A stretch of 64,000 nucleotides of DNA from Prosopocoilus inquinatus (Eukaryota; Arthropoda; Insecta; Coleoptera; Lucanidae), in contig CM069869.1 in the NCBI GenBank assembly GCA_036172665.1, forward strand, positions 992,001-1,056,000. Reading direction: 5' to 3'. Below are positions 20,700 through 33,500 of this stretch, piece after piece. The notes beneath the pieces are model-generated. The model saw only the letters and a program-made list of their open reading frames with translations. It did not search any database and was not told the DNA's origin. Positions within the stretch are counted from its first letter, which is position 1. The number at the start of each line of letters is the position of its first letter. A program made the position numbers and the translations under genes.

Positions 20700-23219
20700 G
20701 CCGAAAAGTATAATTATCGCAATTGTTTGAAATTATGTAACTTCGTCGATTTTAAAGTGTTTAAATAATTCTTCCTCCTTATTTTTTATTTCATTAAATT
20801 CTATGGGCTTTAAAATGTGCTATTACTTTCTTTTCGGATGCTGTTGCACTTAATTTGGGAATGAAACGATTTTACTTTTAAAGAGGATTTCCAGGAAATG
20901 GGATATGAACGGCAAGGATTATTTGTTTAAGTGTTTAAAAAAAACGTTTCATCTATTTGTATATATATATTTATATTTGTTTCATTTATTGAGGGCGAAA
21001 ATTACAGGTATTTTTAAAATCTAAATTGTATACACTCGTCGAATTTTTAAATGTGATGTTGTACATATTGCATTTGTATGTAATCAGTTTAGTATATCAA
21101 CAAAATTCAATAACAATACGTCGATCGTGTGATCGCGAAAAACTCTAGAGTAAACTCCGTCATAATTTAACATTTAACAAACAAAAACGGAAGCTTTTAA
21201 GTTATTTCTCGCTTATTATTTCAGATAGAAAAATACATGATTCAATAATACCTCTATATGTTCTACATAATAAATAGATTAGTCACCCTTCGTTACATCA
21301 CAGACTACAATCATTTAATTTTGTTAGTTCTAAGATCGAAGACGATAAAACGTAAAGCAAAAAAAAAATAAAATAAAAATAAAATCATAAAAACAAATCG
21401 ATCGCTTATAAACTAAGACCTGAATTATATATTATTAATATATTAAAAAAATATGAGGTCAATAAAGATCTTAATTAAAGAAAAAATCTCTTTATAACTT
21501 GTACCTTTATCTTACATTCCCAAAATACAAAAATAAAACAGCTTCTTAAGCCATTTTTTTCACTTCACTCTCAACTGTATCATCAATATTTAAAACACAG
21601 CTACACTTTGTTATAATTATGAATTTGCTGGCTTAATTCACAAGATTAATTGAATGTTTAGCTAAAATAAATTAATAGTCGGCTTGGTTTCTTCAATGTG
21701 ATGCTAAATTATTGCTTCGATAATCTTAACTAACAGTGCAGCTGTATTCACGATTAGCGTTTTGCTTTCACTTAAAACTTAATAAAAGCTGTAAACTATT
21801 ATACAAGTAAGAATTATTGAAAGTAAGAAAGCGAAACTGTGTACTTCATTATAGTAAAAAAAACACTTAAGGAAAAAAATGTAAACTGTGGGAGCTTACA
21901 CAGCTAACATCCAGAGATTCTAAAATTACTATTGCATAATATTGTTCCTATCTTAAGCAGCGTTTGTTTATGTTTACGTAGGCCTACGAATAATACTAAT
22001 ACGAAGAAGAAAACGAAGGGAAGGTACAAGAAGGAAAATGTGCTCCTCGAAAAAAAAAATAATAATAATGGACTAAAATAAATAGCGAAAATAAAAACAT
22101 TTAGATGCATGACATGCATAACAATCAAAAATTACTTTGGCCTAATCTCATTAGGGCCACGCAAGGAATGTGTTACAACAACTAAAACGATAAACTTGTC
22201 AAAACTGCGGTGCTCATACACAAATAACAAACTAAGCTAAAAGTGCGCGCTTACTTATTATTATTATTATTCTTAATAAAAACCTGTCTCTGTAAATCTG
22301 AAAGGCAAAGGTAAATTAAAAATTAGTTTTGATTAAAAAGGTATTATAAAGCTGTTCAGCACAGCGGGTTTTGATGATTAAAGAACGACCAGCTCGTGTA
22401 CGGTACTTAGAATTTAAATGCAGTGCCACAACACAACTTTTGAAGTTCCTTTTTACGCTCTACATCATTTTAATACTAACGTGATTCTGAATCAGAAATT
22501 ATTTGACCGATAAGTACACAACACATTACATAATAAAGGAATAAATCCGTAACATGCTTAATATAGGTAATCAATCGAAAGGACTTGCTCTAAAATGTAA
22601 AAACCACATAAAATACAGAATTCATAATATACATAATTTATAATAACATTAAAAATTTATAATTAGCAATATATTATTATTATTATATATTAATAACGTT
22701 AACAATTCTTGGTGACTGCCTACCATGTACGTTTCAAAAAAAAAATACATTTACGTGCATTAAAAGTTAAAACAAGAAATCAGTCTGGCTTCTACAAGCA
22801 ACTATTTAATAATACTGTTGGCTGAAAAATTATGATTTATGACTTAACAATAATGAAGAAGAGAGTGCACTGGAGCAAGGATGAATTAATTAAAAAAAAA
22901 AAAAAAAACAAAAAAAAGAGAAACAAATGAGAATTCTTATGTTAAATTACTTGCTACAACCTGGTTTAGAAAGATGGCAAGGGACTACTAAAACGGGGCC
23001 AGCCCGTGCTTACAAAAAAAAAAACTTGTAAATTTTGAACTACGCATCAGATCAGCATTATTTATAAAAATCTGCCAAATTTCTTTCGTAGAAAACTATC
23101 AAAATAAAATGCGATTCACTACTTTTTTTCCCATCTGATAATGCCCTGTTTTTAAGTACTGATTTGTATTATATTGATTTGTTTTCCGTTCTTTTTTTTT
23201 ATCTCCGTGTGTAGAATAC
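20700..23219. other. AT-rich region downstream of menin, probable 3' UTR in part
   Basis: No coding sequence recognised. Long A and T runs and ATTATT stretches. The menin transcript (minus strand) ends somewhere here; several AATAAA-type signals exist on that strand and I cannot choose between them. Confidence 0.4.
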
Positions 23220-26198
23220 TTACTCCCGCCGCGTCCTCTTCGGCCTCACGTTACTGCCGTCCGTGTCGTTTCTGCCTTTCTTTCCGACCTGAACCTGAGA
23301 CTGCGCCGTCAGGTGCAATGAGATTGCGTGAGTATTTAATTTTTCAGCCAGCAAGAGATCTTTCAGCTCCTTCATCTTTTGACTATGCAAAACTATCGTC
23401 GGCTTAACGTTCTCTGTGATCAGCGTCTCTTCCTCCTCTTCTTCTGCTTCGACCACCTGCTTTGAAGTACTCGGACTCGTACCGTTTGCCTTTTCAATCG
23501 TTTCTTCTCCGCCTTGAACAACAACAAAATCAAGTTGAGAATTAAATCCAATAAACTTCATAGACTACTCTGAGATAACATAATTTTTTTTACCTGTTAA
23601 TTGATAAGTATATCTGCTTGCTTCATTTTGCAAAAGTCCTCAACAAAATTAACCGTTCGGAAATCATGCAATTAACTGAGTGCGAAATAATCAACAAAAG
23701 TAAAACAATGCAATCGATAAAAAGATGCTATCTCTTCATAAGTACTGGATGAAAGCAAATGATAATTTAAAAGGTTTACAAAACTGCTGATGTGAAACTC
23801 TTCTTTGAATTGAACTTAATTTGAATGACGGTTTTTCTTGTCTAGCAAACAAAACTAAAATGATTACTGTTGGGGGGGGGTTAACCTGCCAACATAGATT
23901 GGAACGTCGATTACAGAGCAAAATTATATGAAAGTGATGTAAATAATCTGAATCACTTATACTTAAGAGTCACAAGTAGTTAGTATTTGAGTTAAAACTC
24001 AAAGTACTTTGTAACTATATTAACGAGTTGATGTGAACTCGTGAAATGTGCAAGTCAGAGGGATGTTGAACTTTGTGTAATTATTAATCACAAGGTGACT
24101 AAATAATGATAAACGTCACTGACTCACACAAACATATTTGACTGAAATCATACAATGTTGTTCATATTTAATTATTTAATTTAATTTAATAGAAAAAAGT
24201 TGTTCATAATTTAAAGTTGTAATATTATTGAAGACCCCTGCGACAATTTATGATTATTAATGAAGGATTTGCAAAGCTCATGAAGGAAGCGCTTAAAGTA
24301 ATTATTGGTGGATGTTTATTATAATTATGGCATGATGCATGATATGATAACAAACACAGATAACAGCCAAATCAATTTTTTTTTCCGCAACTTAAAAAAC
24401 TCACCGACAAACGGAGATCCCCCACCCTGCAGTAAATACTCGGGATTTAAAATTTTCTCCGAACATCCGGCCGTAAGGGCTTCAATACTGGGATGCAAAT
24501 TAGACGTAATCTCACTTTCGTCCTTGGAAACTTTACTCTGAAGCTCCTTGATGAGTCCGGTGGTTTTGGTGTGTTCTTCAGGCATGCAGTAATTATTGTT
24601 ATTGAAACAGCTGGCGTTACCGTTCGACCTCGGCGTTTTCCTATCGTCTGATTGTCCATTTTCAGTCTCGCAGACTATATTAACCTGAGCCCTGACGTCC
24701 GCGTCAAATTTTGAAATCGTATTGACGAGCGGCTTCGCCCAACCTATGTGAAGCACGGGCGTTGCGCTTCCTTCCTCCCACTGACAAATACCGTCATAAA
24801 ACCTTAGAAGGTAGGCGAAGCACTCCGGCTTCTTCAAAATGGAATTTGCGCTGAAACCCGAGCTCTCGACCTTCATAATGTGAGGAATCAGTTCATTTGC
24901 TATTTCTAAAAATTCTTTGTAGATCTCCTCATCGTCTCTTGAATAATTGTACCTGGAAAGTTAGGGTGCTGGATTGACGGTGAACATTTCTGAGGACGAC
25001 ACAAACTTACTGTCGGATTACGTCACTCGCGTTTGCCCAACTTTCAAACGCCTCTTTGTACATTTTATTGCGGTAAAAATAACCTCCCTGATAAGTGTAC
25101 GGATACACGTGTTGATTGTTATAATACGTTCTCGCTGATATTATAGCCTCTTGAAATAATGCACTGCAAGGTACTCTAAAACAAAAATATTTAAAATTAA
25201 CGACTCTTGAAACTTGAACGTCTCAATGATTAAGGTTTCAACTTTGTTTCTTTACATCTCATTAACTAATTAATTATGGCAAGCATTACTTTTACTATTA
25301 TTTTCAAAACGGAGCGCAAAAAATGAATTGTTAATAAATAAATCATAAGGCCTAACCTTCCGTTTGTGGGTGCAATTTCTTCTAAGTCACCCAAATTGCC
25401 TATTGCCATGGGATACTTTGACAAATGTCCTAAGTCATAAAGCAACCAAAGTAATTCCTGCTGTAAACAAGCAACTTCGCAGGCGTCTAGCGTTGCATTT
25501 AAAGACGGATTAATGGCTGATACTAAAGCTGCTACTTCCATAGCTCTTGTACATATTACAGGTTTGTTATTTACATATAGCCACGACCTGGCCGAAACAC
25601 CTTTACCAATTTCTTGTCCACGTTTATCTTCGTTCCCCTTCCCATGCCATGTAACTTCTGCAGTCTCTGTTCCGTTCTCCCCGAAAATAACCCAAGCATG
25701 ATCCTCAGACAGTGCCAAGTGCACGTCTGAAAAACCCAACGCCTGGCATCCAGCCACCACGGCGAACGCCACCCCGAAACAATCCAACTTGCTCCCGGTC
25801 AAGTAACTATACAGGCTCTGCAAGTGCGCCCTGTCTTTGTAATAGCTCCTCGTCAACGAATTCCAAACCACGTCGGACACCCTTTTCACAATGTCCCTCG
25901 TGCAGGCTTTCTTTTTACTGCCTGACACGTCGATCGCCCCCTTCATAATTGCGTGAAACTTACTGTACAAGGTCTCTACCGTGTGTAGTTCCAGTACTGG
26001 CAGACCTTTTGCCTCTACAACCTGTATCGTAACGTTCGACCGGCATGTTAACGAGTTTTCCACGGCGCCCGCCACTATCGAAAGTAAAGCCAAGTCGGGT
26101 TCGAATGCGCTCTCCAGCTGGTTCTTGAACAGTTCCACCACCGATGAAATGCTTTTTAACGGGAATAATGCTTTATCGGGATCACCAAAACCCGCCAT
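23220..26198 (-). CDS. Mnn1: Menin (MEN1 homologue), 4 coding exons, 615 aa
   Basis: Exons on the minus strand: 26198-25357, 25175-25011, 24952-24405, 23512-23220 (TAA). All junctions are GT-AG and total 616 codons with the stop, close to human menin (610 aa). Menin is a nuclear scaffold for MLL/trithorax histone methyltransferases and transcription factors. The start [14 protein letters not shown] is followed by the N-terminal domain and a transglutaminase-like thumb (DCFGVAF around 139-145, EDHAWV around 165-170). Then come TPR-like helices ([22 protein letters not shown]) and, near the end, TAQSQVQ and a basic tail PKRTRRE that suits a nuclear localisation signal. The region between about 390 and 520 is hydrophilic with an Asn run and is likely disordered. 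The gene is divergent from fem-1, with 1.3 kb between starts. Confidence 0.95.
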
Positions 26199-27516
26199 GT
26201 CGATACTTTACATTTTCTTCTGTCAACTGTCGAAATAAAGCGTCTTCTGTGTGTAACGTTTGGACTACGTTAGAAGGAACTACCGTACGAACGAGCTATT
26301 CATAGAAGATAAACGGTCTAAACATATTGCGCAATATTTTGAAGGATTTTATAATTGAATTTTAATTTAATTAGAAAATGCACAACTTCCTATAGGTCAG
26401 GCTTTAAGCTGATTATGCTTTTATAGTTTTTGTAATTTTAGAACCATCTTTTCGCTCCATCATTGGTTCCACTGGAAGCATGGGCGTTGCCAAACTATTT
26501 TTTAAACCCCGGCATATTTCAACAGCCACTTCTGTTTTAAATAATAAAATTATTAATACTATTAATCGTTAATAGACGTTTAAAAAGTGAGTTGTCTGTG
26601 TAAAATTTGTAATAACTGTTATTTTTTTTCGCTTAGAGTATCGTTGTTACCTGGGTGGATACGCCCATGCTCGTACTCATGTCATGAAATTGGCATAAAA
26701 CTATATCGTTTCTTGTTTATCTTAATGACAACTGTAGTTAAAAATGACTTGCAGCAACAAATATGAAAGACATGGAATCGTTTAAAGTGTGATTATCAAG
26801 GCCAATCCTCCCGAAAATCACAGAATAATGATTAAACCTGATTTATGCAGTGAGTTATTAGTATTTTTTAAGAAAATTTGCTTCTCGTTTTTATACCTGT
26901 CAATTTCTTAGTTTCGTTCCATTTTTCTTTTATTAAGTGTCACATCTTTCTAGATCCTTCATCTTTGCTTTGATATTATCAATTAGGTTTGTTCATTAAG
27001 CGTAATAAATCGACGTCGGGACTAGGAATCATGATGGAATAGTGTGAAATTAATCTTCAGGAAAATGCCACATTTCCAAAATAATCAAACTAATCGAATG
27101 CGGAGGATCTCAAAGACTGTAGATATCGAAAAACAGCTACAAAATTTTGCTTCCCTAAAAATATATAAAGAATACTTACGAATTAAGTGCGGGTTTATTT
27201 ATAAAATTAAACAGTATTTTCTGTGATTCAGGTCGTTCTACATAATGATTATTATTCACTTACAGATTTTATTATTGACTAATTCAGTAAATGACTGCAG
27301 GAAACTTTCAGCTGTCATCAATGTTTTGACATTGGCGCGAAATAGGGAATCAATATGGCGGCAAGTTAGCGGTACTTGGATAGATCAAGGAACTTTAGCA
27401 GTGCTTGTCTTTTACTGAGTTGGTAACACTGACTGTAACCTATTTTTACTCTTCACTCCCGCCGTTCAACATTTTGAAATACATATAAAAAATTCACAAA
27501 TGATATGTTTTGAAAA
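26199..27516. promoter_or_regulatory. Divergent intergenic region between menin and fem-1
   Basis: 1.3 kb separates the two start codons, so both promoters and 5' UTRs must lie here or in unseen 5' exons. A weak inverted pair agcatgggcgt / acgcccatgct (about 26477 and 26665) may mark a small MITE. No specific promoter element can be defended. Confidence 0.4.
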
Positions 27517-30500
27517 ATGAACAAGGACTCCTTGAGCTATAGAGCATATCACGCCGCCAAGGAGGGCAAGGCAATGACTTTATACGTTTTGCTCAGCAAT
27601 TTGGGCAATGCAAGAGCCAACAAAATAATTAACGAGGTAATTTTATTGAATTCTCACATTATACTTTTCTTGATGTGCCTAGTTATCCACACTCTCACAA
27701 ATTTAATCGATTCTATATAAATATGTAATCAAAACACCGACTTTGTTTAACAATTCCAGACTGTAGCTGAAGAATATGAAGGACAGTATACCCCGCTGAT
27801 GATCGCCGTGGAACGAGGTCGTGAAAGGGTTATTAAAATGTTGCTTTCGGAATTTGATCCGGACCTTGAAAAGGAAGGCATTGTTATTGATCAGCCCCGT
27901 TATGATGTGGAGACGGTCATCGAAGGCACAACTGCCTTATGGTGTGCTGCAAGAAGGGGGTATCTGAAAGGGGTCGAGTTACTGGTGGAAGCCGGGGCTG
28001 ATGTTAATCACGCAACGAGAACAAATTTAACCCCGCTGAGAATTGCTTGTAGGGACGGAAACTTAGATATTGTTAAATACCTCATAGATCATTCCACCAA
28101 TGTAAACACCACTGATACACACAATGGTACTTGCTTGATGGCCGCGGCAAAGAAAGGCCATCTACATGTGGTATAAACTTACCGAAGCTATTACTTTCGC
28201 TTAAGACTGTTATCGTTATTTCAGGTGAATTTGCTCTTAAAGCACAAGGCAGATCCCAACGTGCAAGCCCGCTTTGGTGCAACTGCGTTACATTATGCGG
28301 CCGAATATGGTCACTTATCTATTTTGAAGGCGCTGTTGAACTATAAGGCTAATTTTTCTGTTAATAGTTTTGGGATGACGCCGATCAAAGCCGCAGCTGA
28401 CAGTGCATATGAGGAAACTGTAGAGTATTTATTTAGTCGACCGGAAATTAGCGAAGAAGAAAAGATTGAAGCCCTTGAATTACTTGGGGCATCATATGCA
28501 AACGTCACACATATTTATTGTATGGAGAAGGCGTACAAATATTTACATCGGGCTATGAAGATGAGGTCAGGAAAAAATTCTTCTCTGTAGGGTGGGTCAT
28601 TAGCAGGGGAAAGAAATCAGCCCACCCGTTCCGCGAATAGTACGAAAATTTAGTATTCGGAATGTATTAGTCCCGTCTATAATAACTTCTGCGACATGCA
28701 AACACCCGCACCACATCCCTTCCCCTCCCACTCAATAAAAATTAGATGCATTGGAGCCACGGAAGGAGTGAATAGTACATTCGGCGTAAAAAGCGTCCAG
28801 CAATAAGTGGGCCGAATTCTTTTCCCTGGTCATTAGCAGTGTTGTGAGTTGCTAAAATTACCACGTTACCATACACTAAATTTCCAATGTTACCAGTAAG
28901 CAGTGTTGCCAAACGTTCAATAGAATATTCCTACACCACATTCCTAAAATTTCTCAAAATTCGTGGCACATGCAGTTGTATTTTTTTTTTTTTAAATTAG
29001 GACCAGTAAGTTGCTGGATCAATTCAAGTATCGTTCAGTTGGGAGGGTAAGGTTTTTCTTTTTTATTTGATATTATTTTAGTTCCATTTGTAGGTTACGT
29101 TCTCAACAAATCCCTGTTTTTTGACAACATAATTCGCTATTTTGGATCAATTAAAATATTGAAATGCTGATAATCTAGTGTTTTTGGACCAAGCCATAAC
29201 TGAAAAAAAAAAAAAATATGTCTGCACTTAAATTCGTCTGTTTTGTTCGTTATTTTTTAGATTTTGCCGTTATAACGAAAGGTGCAGGTATTAGCTATTC
29301 ACTTTCCTTTTAGATTCAGAGTAGGCCGCTGTTAGGGTGACATTTTTGTTGGTATCACAATGAAACATAAAGGTATTTTTCGCGACTAACCGATAAGTCA
29401 CGAAAATGCAGCGGTCATTTATTTCTCCTAACCACTCGTAACTGGTTAGTCGCGAAAAATCACTTATAGACGTCAAAAAATTGATTGAAGGTCATTTTTA
29501 ATTTTATGGTTATATTTTTGAAAACTACCACTGCCACTGTTGCCAGCTCGACTGAAGCAAGACCGAAGCATTCTGTTAAAACGAGAAGTATCGTCCCCAG
29601 CAAACAATTGATAATTTTTTATTTTTTAATTAAAGAAGTAATTACAAAAAAAATAGCAGGATCTTCTTGCTGTTGCTGATGACTAAGCATAGGATTTGAA
29701 TAAGTACACGCCATCGTTTCAGTAACGCCGTAAAAATGTATCGAACAGGCACATTGTGTAATGGGACGGTGAAAATAATTTACGGTGTTCTTACTATATG
29801 ATGCAATGTCGCTATAAATTCCGGCGGTCGAGGTACAACTGGTCAACTAATTACTCTGAAAATCTTTACAAAAATACAAAAAAAAATAAATTTACAAAAA
29901 TATAGCCAAACGTATTACCAAAAGTAGTCCAATTATACCAATCTCCGGAGTGTAAAAAAATATTACTCCTAAATTAATTGAAATATTAGCAGGAATAAAT
30001 GAGAAAAATTAAATTTTCTGTAATAATAAAAGAACATAAAATATGGTGGTCATAAAAAACAAAAACGAATCATTAACCCTACAGATGCAATTAATTTTAC
30101 AGTTGTCAAGGTGAACTATTCTTTTTCTTTTTGCTAAAAATAGGAACAGAAAATTGTGAACAAAGATAATACGAATTAGATAGACTAAAAAACAAAAAAA
30201 AAACAAAAACAAATAAAAAATCGCCGATTTGATATATTAAAAATCAAAACAAATGAAAACCAAATAAAATCAAAAAAAAACAAAGAAACAAAAGAGAAAT
30301 GCAGTAAAAACAGTAACAAAATACAAGGCACGAAGCGAAAATAAAGAAGATCGACATATTCGTAGAAAATAAAAGCAAACTGTAAGAATGTAAATACCTA
30401 ATTCGACAAAAATAAAAGAAAGAAAGTAGTAAAGTACGAAATACAGTTCGCAAAACAAAAAATCACAACTGTGATGGACCCAAAATAAATGAAAAAACAC

Positions 30501-33500
30501 TGAACTACGGGAAAGGGTTAATAAAAAAAAAAACGAAAACTCGAATCAATAGGATAAAAGGAAAGAGAAATCCGTAGTATGAAAGCATAAAGAACACAAA
30601 AAAAAACAAAAGAAAATTGATGACTAAGATGAACAAAACGCAAATGAATCTCCGGACGAAAAATTAAAAAAAAGAAACAAAAGCAAACTGTAAAAAAGCG
30701 TCAGTCAACAAAATAAGGTTAATTTGATAAAATGAATTTAAAAGAAAAAAACAGAAGTGAAATGAATCGTGGGAAATGTCAGCTGTTTACAAGACTTGAC
30801 CGAGAATTTTATCAAATCGAATTTTTTTCCAAATATTTGCCGAAAATAGTTTTTAATTGCAGTGGATGCCTCGAGAATCCTCTGTACAGCTGTTTCAGGT
30901 CAAAAAGCGATCGCAGGATGTCGCTACTTAAGCCCGAGTGATCTCTTGGGGACAACGGGACAACGTCTTCAAAAACGGTACAGTCCCATTGAAAATCGGA
31001 CGTATGGTCAGTTTATGTATATGTGAAAATAATTTGCTGATATAGAATTACTTCGTTAAAGGCGATAACTTTTATAGAAGACATTTTCTTCTATAATTAA
31101 TAATTAAGGCGCTATTGAAGAAATCGTTACCAATGACCCACCCTGTATAATTTCAAGAACACTGTACAGTTCACAGTTATCGGGGCCGGAGAAAGGTAGT
31201 CGGCGCCCTTATGCAAAACAGCGCCCTTTAAAAGAAAAGAAATAAATTCATGTGTATTTACGCAGTTGTCTCAAAAAATAGTGTAATTAGTAATTCCGTA
31301 ATTGCCAGTTTTTTTTTTAATTTTGCTGAATGTTTGCTTAACTTTGAACCAGTTTAAATGATTGCTAGCGAAATAAAATGGTAACTTAAAAAGTAACCAC
31401 CCTAAGAAAATTTCGCAATTTTAGAGTCAGGCAGTTTTGCCAACCGTGGCGATTTATTACCAAATGGGCGATAAACCGTAAAGCTCAATGAATTACTATA
31501 ATTTTCATCGGACAAGGTAGTGCTTCAATTATTCTTTTTTGTTTGGGGTGAATAGAATCGAGCTTAGTTGTTGGGTCGAATTTGGTTGACCTTGATATTG
31601 GTCGAACTTTATTGCTTTAATAGCTTTTCCTTTTTTTTACATTTTTTCTCTTTTAATTTTTTGAACAGATAAAATAGCGACATCTTACTATCGCTTTTGA
31701 CCTGACATTGCAGTAGGATAGACAAATTGAAGCGGGATTTGCTCCTAATAAGTCTATCCTACTGCAATGTCAGGTCAAAAAGCGATAGTAAGATGTCGCT
31801 ATTTTATCTGTTCATCATTCTTACATCGCAATTGCGAATAAATTGGGCAAGTCGTTTTTGGTCTGCGGTGGGAATGTCGAGCTACGTCTCTGCTGAAGAA
31901 GCCCCAAGCAGGGCTGAAACAGCTGTCCAGAGGCTGCTCGAGGTTTTCACTGCAATCAAAAACGATTTGCACAAAAAAAAATTTTTTTAAATTTTTTGCT
32001 TCAATTGAATACAGTTAGGTTGCGTTCAGTCGAGTTGGGTCGACCTTGAAATTTGTTGAGCTTGATTTTAACATTCGAGGATTCTACTCATGAGATTGTT
32101 GTTGTTTGCTGTTTTTGGGGTCACATTTTAAGGTTCCCTTGTTTTTTTTTTCTTTTTAAATGTTTGTAATGTTTCTTTTTCTTAACAAGCGACTCCACCG
32201 CTTGCATTCTGAGGGGGTGCGGACAGTGGCCACCTTGGACAGAGGCCACTCCGGGAGGATCGGGCCTCTCCGTTCTCGTGACACTCGGTGACCTCTACAG
32301 AGAAGATAAGCAGAAAGGGCTTCGCTCTGTTAGGGTCGCTCGCCTTGAGGGCTCGCGCCAGTTAGAGACTTGAAAAAAAGTGAAGGAAAATGTTTGAAAG
32401 AAATGAAGGAAAATGTTTAGAAAACTGAAGGAAAATGTTTAGAAAAAGTGAAGGAACATGTTTAAAAAGTTGAAAAACTAAAAAACTTTTCCCTAATGTT
32501 TTAATTTTAATTTTTTTCATTCTTTTCCCTTTTATTACTTTTATAAATTTTTCCCGATTTTTTAAATTGTTAACCGAATTAGCCACGTCGCATCGCCGCA
32601 TTAAATAGAGATCATTTGTTGGATCGGAAAGTAGAGTTGAGATCAGTTGTTGGAACGCGTTTGGTTGAGCTTTAGATAGTTCGAGCTGCTCGTTAATCGT
32701 TTTATAATTAACATATTTTGGCGCCCCTCTTGCATCTCCACCCCTGATGCCTTGCTTACCTAACCGCCTTCCGCCGGCCCTGCATACAATATTTAGCGGG
32801 TTGATAATTAATTACAGAACAGAATTGCGTGACCATCAAAAATTATTGTCACAAATTATTAACAGGAACAGGTACATGGGCTCAATTGATTTTACAAACT
32901 GCCTGATTAATTGTAAATAATTTAATAATTTTATCCAACACCTGTTTAATATGAAGTCATAATAATGCCGATTTTGAATAAACATAATATGAGGTCTATA
33001 TAACACTAGTGGAATTAAGAACCCATAGTTAAACTGTTATTCAAAATCGGCATTATTATGACTTCATAATAAACAGGTGTTGGATAAAACTATGTATTAC
33101 ACTCGTGCCTTAACAGTAAATAAGTCAGTCAAGAAAAATTAAACATTCCTTTCGTGATTTATTTGCCTTATAAGGGGCGTATTCTGTAATTTATTAACGG
33201 GCTGTTAAAATTTAGAGGTCCTTTAAAATTCAAAATACAGTTCTATGATTGGTTGTTACCGTAGCAACAAAATTAAATTTAACGCTTTTGATACTGAATA
33301 GGCCCCTAAGACACTTAGCTATACTTTAAATTTTTGTACAGGTATAGTGATCCCGATAATATAATAGAAAAGAAACTAATAAAACCAATCCCCGCTTACG
33401 AAAACTGGGTTGAATCTCAAAACCTAACGGAGCTTGAAGCTCTGGAATATGACCCAAACGGGCTGCACATGGAAGCCCTCACAATCCGTGAAAGAATCCT

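Larger units (their letters stand above)
31183..32782 (-). mobile_element. CAGGGCCGG-family transposon, copy B
   Basis: Minus-strand start CAGGGCCGGCGGAAGGCGG at 32782 and a related end cggggccggagaaagg at 31183. Interior blocks match copy A (17338-19075). A hammerhead repeat with its palindrome (31662-31980) and a 21 bp minisatellite (32368-32465) sit inside. No clear target duplication, and the pairing of the two ends is an inference. Confidence 0.45.

Noticed and set aside
26477..26670. MITE between menin and fem-1
   Set aside because: Only an 11 bp inverted pair and no target duplication; kept as a remark only.
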